NCBI GenBank assembly: GCA_012184525.1 | Contig: WOFQ01000050.1 | Span: forward strand, 186,001-250,000 | Reading direction: 5' to 3' | Length of the DNA stretch: 64,000 nt | Source: Xenoacremonium recifei | Lineage: Eukaryota > Ascomycota > Sordariomycetes > Hypocreales > Nectriaceae | Part shown: positions 10,508 through 23,997 of the stretch, one piece after another | How positions within the stretch are numbered: position 1 is the stretch's first letter | Layout: the number at the start of each line of letters is the position of its first letter | Notes under the pieces: generated by a model | The model's database searches: none | The model's input: only the letters and a program-made list of their open reading frames with translations | What the model was told of the DNA's origin: nothing | Position numbers and translations under genes: made by a program

Positions 10508-13096
10508 TTAGCCACCAAGGTCGTTGTACTTGCAGTAGTCGTAGTTGTTGGGACGGTTGCCAGCCCACTCAGGGAAGGAAACCGACTTGCCCGAGCCACC
10601 AAACACAGCGAAGGTCGCAATGAAGACCATGACCTGGGTGCCACCATCCAGAGCCGCAGAGATAAGATAATTCCACTTAACGAACCACTGCGGTCGGTAT
10701 CTTCGCAGGTAGAACTGACCAAAGACACCGAGGATGTAGTAAGAGGTAATCGAGGCGTTGAGACCGACGAAGAGGTAGCCCAGGTACCACAGGATGATGG
10801 GCGAGTTGAAGTACGGCCAGATCTTGGACTTGGGCTGGAGTCGGTGCATGATGTAGAAGGGCAGGGGAGCAGCGAAGCCGATGAAGTAGGCCAGAGTCAC
10901 CCACTGGTAGCGAGCACCCACAGAGAACATCTTGGGGGCGATAGCCCAGGCGATGGCGAGGGTGTTGAACTGCTGCACCTGAGCGCCGGACCAAATGTTG
11001 GTACCTTCGGCGGACTCCAGGATAGCGGCTTGGTTCTGGACGATGCTGTGATACGTTAGAGACTATGCACGCAAGAATTGAAGACTGGTAACTCACCTGA
11101 TCATCATCACGTAGTTGAGAAGAGCACCAATGAGACAGCCAAGCACCTGGGTCACGAAAGTGGCCTTGGGAGACAGCTTGTTCTGCTGGGCGAGCTTGAG
11201 ATCACGCAGCAGCAAGAAACCCTGGGAAATGGCGTTGTAGGTGTAGGTGGTGAAGTACATGTTAGCCAGGGGACGGCCCGGGAACATGTATCCAGCAAGC
11301 ATCTGGAAGATGGGCTGCAGGTTGTATCCGAATCCAGTAATGGCGTTCTGAGCGCCGAAGAAGACCAGGAAGACAACAAGGAACAGAACAGCCATAATGA
11401 AACCCCACCAGGGCAGAGTCGACTTCATTACGTACAAGCACACCATGCCCATAATGAACGAAGCAAGGAAGATGACGGCGTACCAACTGCTGGGCACCTC
11501 GTCGTAGTCCAGCATCAGCTTGTAGTGAGGATCGATAGTCGGGTCGTTGCGGAGTCTCTCCTTCTCCTCCTCCGAGCGCGTGCCCATCTGCTTCCAGAAC
11601 ATATAGGTGGACGGGTCGATGACCTTCTTAAAGAAGCCTCGGTTCACCCAGGCCCATCCCAGGCTGACCTCAGCGTAGTTCCAGAGCAGCATGTGCACGA
11701 AGGTGGCCGTGAGACCAGCGTTGGAGGTGATGAGGTAGTTGACATACGTGGCAGTCAGATAGGGCGCGTTGTCCTCGGTCACCATGGTGCTGTTGACAGT
11801 GAAGTCGGCGTTCATGATGGCGGTTTCGTTGTACTCGACGTAGTTGGTGCGGTTGGAGGCTCCATCATAAAGCAGCTGTGCCATGAAGGGGAAGTCTCGT
11901 GCGCGCCAGGTGTTGCTGTAGTAAAGACCCATGGAAATGATGATACCACCAAGGTAGCCAACGCCGCTGTTGAAGAGAGTAGCGAGGGGCATCCAGAGTG
12001 GCGAGCCGAAACCGGCAATGTAGTTCCAGTCGAAGCAGATGTTGAGGAAACCCATGCCCTCGTTACCCTGGGAGCCACCAAAGAGGTTGGTGAAGACCAG
12101 GCTGTTCTGGTTGGCAAGGCAGAAAATCGAAACGGCCGACAAAAGAGGGAAAATGTACTAGTGTATGTGTGAGCTTTTGACATTGGTAAGTGCTTCCAGG
12201 ATGACATACCTCAGGGAACCACTCCCAGCAGAAGATGCCGACAAAGACGATCCAAAACACCTTGAATCGCTGCTTGGTCTCCGACTTGGGCTTGTGGAGA
12301 GTCTCCATGACAGTGGTGATGGGCAGATTGGCGGGATACAACATCTTGGTAGGATACAGCAAGACGCTTCGCATCATACCCGCAACACCGTAGCCAATCA
12401 TCTGAGATGAGAGGGTGATGAAGATACCAGCAGCCTGGTTGGGGTAACCGCCATACCAGAGCTTCTGCACAGTTAGGGCCTCAGTTGAAAGGGCAGACAC
12501 AGAGGCAGCGGAAGCCATCAGGACGGCCGCAGTGTGCTCCTTTCGGTTCCAGGGGTGAGGGTTGAGGAAGCGACCGATGACGCCCTTTCGGGGGATGAAC
12601 TGGGACATGGCGCTTCCAAGAGTCTCGGCGAGGACGGTCAAGAACATGACTGAGACATAAACAACCTGAGGCTTGAAGTACATGATTTCCTGAAGGACAG
12701 CACCAAAGGTAGACAGTCCGATACCTAACCCGTAGTTAGTCGTTGCCAAGGGTTGAGGCTGAATAGTTTCTCAGCCCTCTCAGACTATCCCAACTTACCA
12801 ACAAAGAACATGCGGAAAGTCCAGGGGTTCATAGTCGGGTCATCGTCGACCTGGATAACGTGGGTGACGATATCCTCGGCAGTCTCAAGAGGACCGGTAG
12901 GCTCAGAGAGGGCCTCAGTGTCAGTGATGACAACATCGTGAACCTCCTTGTTGATCGAAGTCTTCTTGTCAGAAACATCGTGGCCGCTGCTGCGCTGGCT
13001 GATAGACTCGTCCTTGGTGTCAAAGAGGTCGTGGCCCGTTGTCTGAGGACTGATAGCGTCGTCGGGCCCCGGAAGGCCCGTCTTCTCGGAAGCCAT
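10508..13096 (-). CDS. OPT-family oligopeptide transporter
   Basis: Exons 13096-12799, 12724-12210, 12157-11097 and 11045-10508 give 803 aa, with introns of 74, 52 and 51 nt. Every junction restores frame. A charged cytosolic N-terminus of about 85 residues is followed by the family entry motif NPWTFRMFFVGIGLSTFGAV. NPHPWNRKEH lies after the second membrane segment and the rest is many hydrophobic helices, including NSLVFTNLFGG and SIVQNQAAILES. The family moves tetra- and pentapeptides, glutathione or metal-siderophore complexes across the plasma membrane with protons, and the substrate here is unknown. It is preceded by a very long gene-free stretch, which may hold an extended promoter. Confidence 0.94.
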
Positions 13097-16000
13097 CCTG
13101 GCAGCACTTGTCGATGTAAGTGCTAGAGGCGAGAGAGTGATTCCCAGGAATATCCAAGGGTGAGCAGATGTCCGAGGGTGATCCCAAGACCCGACGATGA
13201 GGGCATATCCGTACTCATATTAATATGTCCCAGCAGCCACAGATACAGATAGAGGTTATCTCCATGCTGATCAAGCCCCCCGGTGGCACTGTGGCAAAGG
13301 GGGCAAGTCTCCAATGAGAGCACAGGAGCCTTCCTGAACTGATACGGTTCCTTTGCTGATTCCCTCGGTTCTGCGGCATGGTCTGGACAAAAGTTCTGGG
13401 CCAAAAGTTCTCCGAACTAGTGTCAACGCCCACAATCTGGAGGCATAGGCTTGACAGGAGCCAGTTTCTTGTTTCGGATGGAGGGGCCGCTTGCAGCAAG
13501 CAGGCCGTGTTACTTGCATAGCGGGCACAGAACGATCCAAGACTTCGAGAAGCCCGTGGAGGGATATTATTAGTTGCTGGGCGTGTTCTAGCTGTTGATC
13601 CTGCTCTTAATTGAAACCGTCGCGCATCACAGACCATGCTGCAGACACTGGACACAGGACGATCAGCGGACAGGGAAAAGGCATAGTTCGCGGCTGACTT
13701 CGAAACAGAGTGGACGCATCTACGTCCTGGCCATTGCGTATCGGCTGTTGCCGCCACGTCGTTGGTTGCGGCCTCGTTCAGCGAAATCAGCCCAAAGGCG
13801 TGCTGTAACGGCCGCTCCAATTCTTGCCTCTCCTCCTCCCATTCTCGAATCACCCTATCACGAGAGCAAGGAACTTTTTGTGAGGGCGGCGGTGGGGCGG
13901 AGAGCCCGAAAGAGGCCAGGGGTTGCGCTTGATTGGCCCTTGGAGCGTTGCAAGATTAGTACAGTGGTAGGGGAACCTTTGTCTTGGCCAGCCAGGAGGG
14001 GCTCTTGGGCATATCCCGGGCAGTTCTGATGCTTGGCTGCGATAGGCAGGTCTTATTCTGGAACACTGCGTCTAAACTGGCAACTGAATGGACCAGCTGG
14101 GGATCGCCTATCTCGGCACTTTTGGCCCCGTCCGCCGACACTGGCTGTCTACAGCGCTTGACGGAGCACTGTATTCCCAAGTTCGGGACACAAACGGTGG
14201 AGGAGCAATGACATGTACCGTTGACGGGTGAAGCCGAAGATGGTTCCTGTGCCGGTAGCGCACGGGGTGGCGTCAAGAATCAAAGAGAGGCCCTGGGCGC
14301 TGGAATGCGAGACATTGATTTTGCTGACGTGCAGAATAGCATCAAGGCGCCCAAAAACCTCGAAATCTTAGAACCAACAGTCAGGTAACTCCATGGCCAG
14401 CCTTTGCGCGATGCAACCATCGTGTAGTCTTCCACCTGTCTCCAAGACATTCTGCCATGTGGAAATCTGATCATCCCGGGAAACGCCCCCCATTGCGTTG
14501 GCAGGCCCATCAGGGACTTTTTGAACAGTCCACGCGCCTGTCTAGCTGAATTCAGCCGACTCCGGGGTCTCTGGTGGGTTCAACGAGGACGCATCTCGCA
14601 ACGCTGAGACTGGCTGGTATTTTTTCGAGATTGTATAGGAGCAACATGGCACCATCGTCGCCGCCGCGTGCGACACTGACGAGTTCGTGGCTCCTCTGGC
14701 TGACAAGATGAGACTTGTCATCTCGCAATCAGGAACTTGAGACCGTATCTACTCTCCAGAGTTCCTCCGTAGGAATCCAATAGACCGAGATGCGCGGCAG
14801 GGTACATGCAGCATTCGCTTGCGACGGAATTCGCCTTTCTCACTGATCGCCGACGCGTATCTTTGAGTTGTTTCGCCTCCGTCTCGTGGTGATGGGTGGT
14901 GGCCTATCTCCAGTATCCGAGACTATCTTCGCCCCATGCAACATTACACGTGCTCGACGTGCAAGGAAAACCCATCAGTAGAAAGTGAAAATCAAAGCAA
15001 AGGTCGCCGATAGGCTCTCGCCACGCGATATCCTGGCCTGTCGCAAACAGTCTCGAACGAAGCATCGCGGGCTGGTATCACCATGAGGAGAGGACCACCA
15101 GATCGGGACATCCGACTACGGATACACGGCAAGCCGTCTACCCCAATCTCGATCGTGACATGCAGACGAGTTGCAAAGGGCCCGGACGATACGAGGGGAT
15201 TGTTCCAATAAGGGTCAAGTGGCTAATCAAGACGGCCGCTGGAGCGCATGTTACCTCTCTAAACAGGAAGCCCTTTCTGTTGGCGTCCCCGCGACGACAA
15301 CACCACGCCTTATTCCACCAGTGGCCTGTGATTTAGAGATCTCTAATCTTTGAGGCTTCGAGATGCACAGTTCGTAAGCTGACAAGCGTGATCGTGGGGT
15401 GTTGGGGGAGATGCGACGAGACACTGACTGATTCCCTGTCTTCGGCCCGTCTCCGAGACTTGGGAGCACGATGCTACAGGGAGCACGTTGTTAGCAGAGG
15501 GCGTCGCTGTCAAAGAGCCCTGCACAATTCGTTTCGTCCCAACCCAATACCGACGCTGTGGAAGACGATGCACTTGATCCTAGGAATTGCAGGAGATCAA
15601 CTTGACTCCATACACTTATTGAAATTCAACTACTCTTTCAGTTATAGTCAGGAACTATTGTCCGACAAAGAAACGTCTTGGCAGCGGCACAGATCTAGCG
15701 CGCGGCACCGCATCCGAAATGCTTACTCCATCCGCTGTCTGTGTTGTAAGCTGGGCGCTTGGCAATCTCAGGATAGACGCCGACAAACTCTCTTCACCTT
15801 TGAACCATGGTTGCACGCACTTCCTGTGATGTTTGCGGTGGAAAAAGTCTCTCGTTCGATTTCTTCAATAGCATGAACAAGAACTACAGCCTTCGCAGGC
15901 CATGTCGGAGCCGGCCGCTATCCACTGAAGCCCGCAATCCCTACACCGGGCCGAAACTCCACTGATAACATGAAATGCCTCTGTAAAGACCGGGGCGATC

Positions 16001-17524
16001 TGAGGCAAACTTGTAGGTTTGACCAAAGCTCATTACCAACACGACGAGATGGACTTCTGACTTCTTTTATGAGGCTTTCTTTGCATTCTAGAGGCCGACT
16101 TCGGGACGATGCATTCAAAGACGAAACGACCATTGTTCTTGTCGAATTAACCTTCACAACGCGATCACGTCCCAGCTGCCTCAACACAACGACCCTGACG
16201 AACTCGCCATTGAAATCGGAGGTTCCTCTTGAAGTTTGTACCTTTCGATGCAGCTTAAGCTCATTTTGAGAAGTCTCCTCGTCTCCAGCATCGACGGTTT
16301 GGGCGAAAGGCCATAGGGAAGTCCCTATTCCAACGACACCGCATTCGACCATCTTTACTCTTTCTTTGACATTGAAACATTGGAAAGCTTCGGAAACTAC
16401 AGATTTACTTACAATATTCTCCCGGTGCTTTTCAAAAGGCTTCTCTGCTATGGATCGGCCGCATACCTCTTAGCAGACCAAAAGGCGAGTCGGAAGCCTT
16501 TGAGCAGAAGACTATAAAGGATAAAGGAGACTTTTGCCAATGCAGAGTCTGAAAAATCACCCCTATCTTGCATGGTCGGTGAATCAGGGTGAAGTTGCCC
16601 TTAGCCACCCATCTACAAGCCAAAACACCAAGAATATGCACCACGATAGTTTCGTGACTATCAGACCCCGCAAAGGTTTTAATGGAGTTGTGCAAGCCAG
16701 TGCTTGCTGTCACTAAGTATACGAATCAGCGATATTATTGGCTATATTGATTGAAAATCGTTGTGATCGAAAGATTTCGGTATGATGCTCCTCAGGTCGT
16801 TGTTGGTGGTGAGGATCCACGACTATCCGCAGAGCCTCACGAGAAACGTCGTCGGATTATAATTCGCCTCCCGCAAACTAAATCGCACATATCGGGACAA
16901 TCCCTGCGATTGACAGCTGCTTAAATGGACTTCAAGGCACGTTGTGGACCATCATCCAGAATGGGCGATATTCTCGGTATGACTCACAATGAGACAGATC
17001 CCTATTGGGCTAACCATTGATCCGGGACAGTGGGATGGATTGGTAGGCAGATTCGGCAGCTAACCAGCCGTATTACGATGACAAGTCGGATCAGGGCACG
17101 ATTTATAGTCGGCGTTGCCTCGTTTGGGCATATTCCGCGTCCTTCGGAGTCATATTACCCCGATTCATCAGCGACGAGCCTCATATTATGGAATCACGTC
17201 GATGTCGTTAACTGTTAGTTGCACCTGAATAGTGCCGTTGCATTTCTGGAAGAAAAGCAATCAATGAGCTAGAATCTCAACCCAAAATAAGTTGGGTTGA
17301 GAGATCCTTTGCCGCATTGCGCCTTGCGTAAGCAGCATCATATATATACACCGATGCTGTGGGACTTATTCGCGGGGAAGCGGGTGCGCGCAAATTAATA
17401 ATTTATGGTTCATCATTTGGGGACATTCTGATTACTGAGAAAATTCGTTTCTTCTATCCAAGCGTTTAGATCCATTGTATGGTCATTCGGTAGTCGACGG
17501 AATCGATACTGAACACTTATAACT
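13097..17524. other. Gene-free region of 4.4 kb
   Basis: No convincing coding region was found on either strand in the longest gap of the window. Open frames up to about 160 codons exist, but none shows a known motif, good splice context or family resemblance. Base composition looks mixed rather than strongly AT-rich, so it is not an obvious RIP-mutated transposon. A TATA-like run (tatatata) lies at about 17340. It could contain a long promoter, a non-coding RNA or a decayed gene. Confidence 0.5.
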
Positions 17525-18980
17525 TTACATTTTAGACACCATCCCAAACGGACATCCCGCCGTCGCCTTGCTTTCAATGATCTCTTCGAGCACCTTTGCT
17601 TGCTCCACGCCCTTACCCATGGTATACTGAGGGCCCAAATCCTCGAACAAGAATCCATCCGGCTTCATGGCCGCACCGCCATCTCCCGGCACCTTGCCAC
17701 CAAACGCCCAAGTCAGAAGCGCCACAGGATTCCATCGTGCCCACAGTGTGTCAGGGCAGTACCAAGGCTCTTTCATATAGTGGTAATGCTTGATGCGGCC
17801 CGTGTTCTCGTCAGGTTGAGATAAATAAAGCACAGGGTACAACCGTGGGAGACAGAGATAACGGACGAAGAGCTTGCGGGCCAGGAGGAGGCTATACGTG
17901 AGGACAGTGGTGCCGAGGCTGGGCTCCGGGAAGCTGCTCGATGATCAGATGCCAAATTCCAGGTGAGATACGAAATGAGATACTTACCCAAACGCCCGTC
18001 TCAGGCGGTTTCCCATCAGGACGCAAGCCATCGGCTCGGCTGCTGATTTTGGTGCGTATGGATGGGACTGCAGCAGCATGTCCATCAGGTATCGGCCCAG
18101 CTCGTGCACTTCTGGCATGGGACGCAAGTATTTGTCCTCATATCCAACAGACCATGCTGAAACGTCTTCCAAAAATTCCAGGCCATCTCTCCACTCCTTT
18201 TTCTGGAGGATTGTTCGATAGTCGATGTTCATCATGTCTCCGATGTATTTCCACAGGGTTGCCAACGCAGCAGTCTCCATGTCGGAAAGTCCACGCCACT
18301 CATATTGGTTGAGGAATCTAATAGGCTCTGCCAGGGATGCATATAGAACATATAGCATGTCATCTTGTGATATTTTCCCGCTCTTGAGGTACGGCTCGTG
18401 AAGGTAGTTCATTCGTGCGATCGCTTTGTGCAGCTGTTCGGAGGTGGGCGGGAAGTGGACGAAACTGCGGATCAATATCAGAACAATCAATCAGTATAAG
18501 GCTAGGTAATGGGTCTTACCAAACGTATATAACTTCGCTGTCTTCGTATCTAAGGAGCAGTCAGCCTTTTCGCAGCTTCGGAGGGTACGGAGATGGTCAG
18601 ACTACCGTTTGGGGAGCTTGTCAGCCTTCTTGAGGTCACTCACGGCGACCAGTAGCTTCGCAATGCGTTCCACGGCATAGCTCTTGATCGACGTTGACTA
18701 TTAGATGCGGCATGAGTGACCAGCAGATTATTTGGGGGCGCACCTCAAAGAGAGCCAGCCGCACGGAGAAGTCGTAGAAGAGAGGGAACTCGAAGTTGAC
18801 AAAGTTCTTGCAGATCTCGAAAGCATCTTGGTTCGTCATCCGCGACAGTGACACGCGGTCTGGGAAATCGAAGCGAGCCTTGATGGCTGCGAGGCGTCTG
18901 AATCGAAGCAAGGAACAAAGGCCGACATAGCTAGTGAGTCCAGCCGCGATCACAGAGGCGGACCAGGCCAGAAATGCCAT
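17525..18980 (-). CDS. ER-bound oxygenase, MpaB/DUF2236 family
   Basis: Exons 18980-18744, 18697-18606, 18549-18520, 18464-17988 and 17933-17525 give 414 aa with introns of 46-56 nt. The N-terminus is a membrane anchor (WSASVIAAGLTSYVGLCSLL). Family-typical stretches are NFEFPLFYDFSVRLALFE, RYEDSEVIYVCFVHF, RMNYLHEPYLKSGKISQDD, EPIRFLNQYEWRGLSDMET, LWKYIGDMMNIDY and WRDGLEFLEDVSAWS. MpaB of mycophenolic acid biosynthesis cleaves a farnesyl chain oxidatively. Most fungal paralogues, likely including this one, stand alone with unknown substrate. The last acceptor is ambiguous (gag or gagcag), changing one residue. Confidence 0.85.
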
Positions 18981-19669
18981 GACGGAATTCGGATGTATGG
19001 AAGACTCTGTATATAGAAATGCGACAATTCGTCAGAAGATTATGCTCTGGTTGTACAGCCAGACTTCATACAAGACAAAGGCTGAAAGTTGGAGAGGGGA
19101 AGTTAGGCGGAGGACGGCACGATGAGGCGCACCAGCTTACGGCTCGCGTTGACCAATCCAAATATTCATAGCGACAAGGCTGAACGCCACGCAGCCTCCA
19201 GCCCCCAAATAATAAATACTCGCCACTTTAAATACGGCCCTCATTTCCCAGAATGGCGCAGTCTTGGGGGTTGTCTCAATATTTTAGCCAGCGCTTAGAT
19301 TGGGCGACATCCCAGACATGTAATATGGAGATGTAACAAAGATTCTACTTTGTATGTGATGCATTCTATTTTGCATCCTGCAGTACTAAAAGGTCACCAT
19401 GGGCATCTTTACTGTGCCCTTAAAATTCCGGTAGCTGTCGGTTGAATTCGTGAGTAGAAATATGAAGGATTTGGGGGAAAGAAAAGTTCCATTCTATATA
19501 AGTTCTAGCTTGATTACACTTGCAGCTACTCCGTGAAAACATTGTTATCGCATCGAAAGCACAACCTAACAGAGAGGTCCTAGATTCCATAGCCGTTGAC
19601 CAAATTTGCCGTTGTGCCGTGGGAACCGTTTCCCTTATTTTCTTGTCATTCGTAGACAGCCCCTTACGA
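18981..19669. other. Intergenic region
   Basis: This holds the promoter of the mpaB-like gene and the 3' flank of the RTA1-like gene. No other feature is seen. Confidence 0.55.
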
Positions 19670-20633
19670 TCAGACCGTGGTGTCTCCATCTGAGGATCTG
19701 AGTTGCATGGAAACATCCCTGTCCTCAATATTCTTCCGTGCAGCAATGAGGTACTTTGATGGGTGGAAGAAGTTCATCAGAACACTCGCCGCACCCATCA
19801 AAGTGGCATCAAAGACATAAAGGTACACCTCGTGAGTCTGCAATACTGACTCGCGGCCCATGATGTATTCAACCAGGCGGAATACGGATCGAACAAGGAT
19901 GAGAAAGCTCGTGGTATACAAAAGGTAGATGAATCTTCGCCAATTCACTCCCACGTGGTAGGATCTCGGCGTTGGGTTCTTGTTTATCTTGAGATGGAAG
20001 AGGCAGGTGACCGTCATGAAGAGACCGAAAAAGATGACTTGAACGATGAGGCCGCCGATGATGATATGTTCTCCGGTCTTTACCTGGTCGGAGGTGTCGG
20101 CGTTTGCGAGCTTACCACCTCCTATACATCTTTTTCAGCATGGCAACGCTGGCCAGACATTTGAAGGGTTTGCTTACCGAAGCCCTGCAATGCGATGGAA
20201 AGGACGTCGCCCATGAGGAAGAACTTGGTGAGCCATCGTGTTCTGATCAACGAGTAGGCTTCAGCATCAAGTAATCGGATGAGTCGCCCGAGAATCATGT
20301 AAATCGACGCTGCGTAGCAGGTTGGACCTAGAAGAAGGAGGAGAGCCTGCATGACATAAGGTCCTTTCGACCACTTCGGTGACTGATTTGCACCGATAGC
20401 ACGACAAGCGTAGCCAATGACCTCAACTGGATGGATTTGTTGATTAGAGATGTCCCCGACAGGACCAGAATTGTTTTCAACCTACAGAGGGAGCCGACGA
20501 GAAAAGCTATAAAGAACCACACCCGGTGCTTGACAATCTGGTATGCGTGAACAATCGACGACAAGATAAATATGACCGTAAATATTACGGCCGCTGCCAT
20601 CGATGGGTCATAATTGTAGTATTTGATCGCCAT
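19670..20633 (-). CDS. RTA1-like membrane protein
   Basis: Exons 20633-20486, 20426-20178 and 20121-19670 give 282 aa. The first intron (GTAGGT...CCAG, 59 nt) recreates LFEVIGYACRA, the most conserved segment of the RTA1 family (PF04479). The second (56 nt) recreates LQGFGGGGKLAN before GEHIIIGGLIVQVIFFGLF. About seven hydrophobic segments are visible, together with family motifs LLLLGPTCYAASIYMILGR and SVFRLVEYIMG. Members include yeast Rta1 and Rsb1, linked to 7-aminocholesterol resistance and sphingoid-base release. It sits in plasma or internal membranes; the ligand is unknown. Confidence 0.92.
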
Positions 20634-22210
20634 GGTGACGCGAGGTGTCTGGTTAGATGTGATAATTGCGTGTTGCGACGAATTGGTGCGAGCGTGTAAG
20701 TGTATTGTCGTAATCGGGGTAGGTCCGTCGAGAGAAGTTATTGATTGAAACAGAGCGACGTGAAGAGAACAACGTATGGTATTTAACGTCCACCGATCTT
20801 GCCATTAAGCTAGACGTACTTGCCGCAATTTTAGCATCAAGGCGGTGCACTGAGGAATTACGCGGCCTGTGTTGCCATTAAGAATTGGCATGCGGACATG
20901 GAGTGATCTATCCCCCCGACGTCCCGGGGAGGTCAGCTCTCGACAGCCCGGGATCTGCTACTAATGATGCATGAGATGCGGCTCACATGTCTCAACGCCT
21001 TGAAAGTTTCTAGTGTAGACCAAGCTCGCCCGTTCATTGGATCTCGGCGAGCCGTAGTCTGGAGTCAGCACAGCCCCCCCTGGACAAGAAACCCACTCAC
21101 CTGCTTCTATACGCGTATAGTACTACCCAAGACATCAAGTCTCCAAGGGGCTGAGAGAAAAATATGTCATTAGGTGGCAGTGGCCTTGTGGTAGACGGCA
21201 ACGGGAAGGGTAATTACAATTTGTGACTGGAGAGAGAACCGTGTGAACGAAGAAGTAGGGCAGTTGTTTCCGTACGCGTATTTAGAAGACAGGGGCTTTG
21301 AGCTCCTACGTTGTTTTAACTTCAGTATGGAAAATTTTGCCCATAGGAGGAGCCTCTCTAGCCCAAAACACGGGAGGGATTCGTAGCTGATGTCAAGGCG
21401 GTACCGGAAGCGTATGTGCCCGGCTTAAGTTATGCATATTAGACAGTGTTCTCATGGTGCTGGCATCCTTCAGGGCTCCACCGCTACCCTATTACGCCCT
21501 TGTACACAATTGTACCCAAGGGGTCTACAGGTTCAACTCGGGGCCGCCGACCTCTTCGCAAAGGGTGCAGCTGAAGCACGTCAACCATTAACTAAAAATT
21601 ATCGAACCATCCCAAGCACGAATTCTCCAAACTCTTCCTTGTTACTCCTGGCAGCTGGTGCTATACAAAGCGTTGACGTACACAGGGTTCTTTGGAAAGG
21701 GGATTCGCACCGCAGCGGGATCTACCGAACTTCCGATGATCAAAACGCCGCGTTTGGTCGCAAACGCCGCTGTTGATCCAAAACACCGCACTTATGAATG
21801 GGCCCCTCCGACATTGGAAAGGCTAAGTATGCCATTGGCCCAAGAATTGCACCGCCCTCTCAGTCCCCTGTGAGGCCAGGATCGGTAGGTTAGTAGTTTG
21901 AAGTATGTAGGCCACACATTGCCCAAGCGGGTCGTAATCCAGGGAACGAAGCAAGGCACTATGCTTTATGTTGTTTCTACCCCAAGACTTCGCGGGCCTG
22001 AGCAGAATTTGAAGTCGCATTAAATAAGTCGAGATTCTTAATCAGTATACTCAGGATGCAGGATCAGAGAAATAGATCAGCGGGACTAGTTCCGCGTATC
22101 ACAGTTTATAGTAGACCACTGAAGCTCCAAGCTATCCTTCGACATCAGTTCTAGGCCCCAGGGCTACTCCTAAGTCCAGTATGAAACCTAACACTAGTAT
22201 TGCATCCTCG
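20634..22210. other. Intergenic region, 1.6 kb
   Basis: This lies between the RTA1-like gene and the sugar-type transporter and marks the left border of the seven-gene block. Open frames of 60-115 codons show no recognisable protein. No RNA gene or repeat array was seen. Confidence 0.5.
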
Positions 22211-23997
22211 TCATGCTTTTTCGGCATGTACACAATTTGTCTCCAAAATATCTGATTTCTCTTCCAGCTCTAGCGGCGGCGGTGCCTTCCAGTCTGTGTT
22301 CAAAATGTTAGGTAAGCTGGATTTTTGGTAGAGCCAATGTCATGCTTACCTTTCATTTTCCGCGCTGGCACTTTGTTATGGAACATTATATCAATCTCCT
22401 CGAGAGAACAGCCTTTCAGTTCTGGGTAAAAGAAGAAGGCCCACACACATGCGACAAAGCCCAGGGCACCATAAATAAGGCCGACTTTAGAGCTCAGGTT
22501 TCCATAACCCTTGTCGATAAGGTATGGCACGGTGAATGTTGTTACGAAGTTTGTGAGATTTTGCACGCTCCATGCCATCATGGCGGTCTTGTCTCTGAGA
22601 TGGGGAGAGGGAATTTCCGCAGGAGTCAGTGCTCCCCTAATTTTGAACGTCAGCGTTTTAGGACATGGGAAGGTATCTGGAACTGGACCTACAGTTGTGC
22701 AAAAGACCCAATATAAAAGAAGCCGTAAATAGGCAGCATCGCAATAATTCCTAGCTTTATCGGCCTTGTCTGATGAAGCAATCCGAGGATGCCAATCATG
22801 AACATGGCAACAGACGCAAGGGGGGCATTGGTCTGCCAGAAACGGCGACGGCCAATGCGGTCTACCAGAATGAGAAACATAAGAGCTCCAAGAATACTAG
22901 CAATTTTGATGATGACGTTATAGAGGAATGTGTCGATCACATCCAACGTTTGAACGAATATTGTTCCGTAAATGTTGGCAAATGACTGGCCACAAGCGAG
23001 CGAAAAGAACTGAGTGAGCATAGCTATGTTTGTGCGCCTCTGTCTATCTGGTAAGTGTGTATTACGGACAAGGAGTGATGCCGGGATACTGACTCTATTG
23101 ACTCCTTTAAAGAGCTCCAACCAAGAGCCCTCCTCGTGATAAAGGGCCAAAGATTGTTTTAATGTTGAAATTTCGTCATCGGCATCAAATCCTTCTCTTC
23201 CATCATTCATATACTTCAAAGCCTTGACGGCGTCCTCGTCTTTGCCCTTGCGAATAAGCCATCTCGGCGATTCAACAATTAGGGGGGTGCATAGGAGTAC
23301 GGCGGCGGGGACAGAGAACAAGGCACCTAAAGGGACCTTCCAGGAGCTGTTGCCCTCAAACTTGGCTGTATGCCATGTGATCAAGCTGATGATGAGTGAG
23401 CCGGCGAGCCTGAAAAAGGTGTAGCAAGACACCAAGGTCCCTCGGATTTCAGTAGGGACCGCTTCTGCAAGATAAAGCGGAATGAGCCAGCTTTCCATCC
23501 CCGTGTATATGTTGATAATAGACCTTCCGGCCAGAATTTGCCCATATGAGGTGGCGGTATAACTGACTGCGACCCCAACCAGACAGATGATATTCATGAT
23601 CACATAGACGGCACGGCGTCCAAACCTCTCTCCGATGAGGGACGCGGCGAGAAGTGCAACAGCGTATGGGATGAATGGGATTGAGTTTAGGAGCGAGAGA
23701 TTCGTCGTGCTGATGTGGCAGCCCTTGAGGTTGCATTCGTCGCCGAAGGTTTGCTGAAAGGCTATGCCCAAATACAGTGATGGTTAGGACACGAAATGCA
23801 ACTAGAGCACAGAGATGGAGGTAGAAAATCAACGAACCACTCATAGCCTGAAGTGTGTTGTATATCGCAATATCAAATCCGTTGCTCAGCACGTTCAAGC
23901 CCAAAACGAGACAGAACAATCCCATGTTCAGTGTGAGGTGGCGAGTGAAGGGCAAGTTGCTCAGCCATAGCCAAGCGGCGCTTGAACGAAAACCCAT
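22211..23997 (-). CDS. MFS sugar-porter family transporter
   Basis: Exons 23997-23838, 23761-23094, 23039-22693, 22636-22350 and 22293-22211 give 514 aa. Introns are 76, 54, 56 and 56 nt; the 54-nt one is in frame but joins FKGVNR to RRTNIAMLTQFF as in homologues. Sugar-porter signatures are GERFGRRAVY, GRSIINIYTGMESWLIPLYLAEAVPTE (as read across two helices), ESPRWLIRKGK and VDRIGRRRF, on a 12-helix pattern with a cytosolic loop. A fifth exon replaces an apparent earlier stop. Sugar-porter relatives in fungi carry sugars, glycosides, quinate or other aromatics. Its promoter has the shared CGG-N5-CCG element 208 bp upstream, so it probably imports the substrate of the adjacent catabolic block. 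Confidence 0.93.

Noticed and set aside
13123..13853. Overlapping open frames on both strands upstream of the OPT gene
   Set aside because: No motif, no consistent splice sites and no family resemblance. They are probably chance frames in a promoter.
15388..16352. Open frames of 100-160 codons in the gene-free interval, one with a CDVCGGKSL stretch
   Set aside because: A single Cys pair and no extension into a recognisable domain. Neither strand gives a coherent spliced protein.
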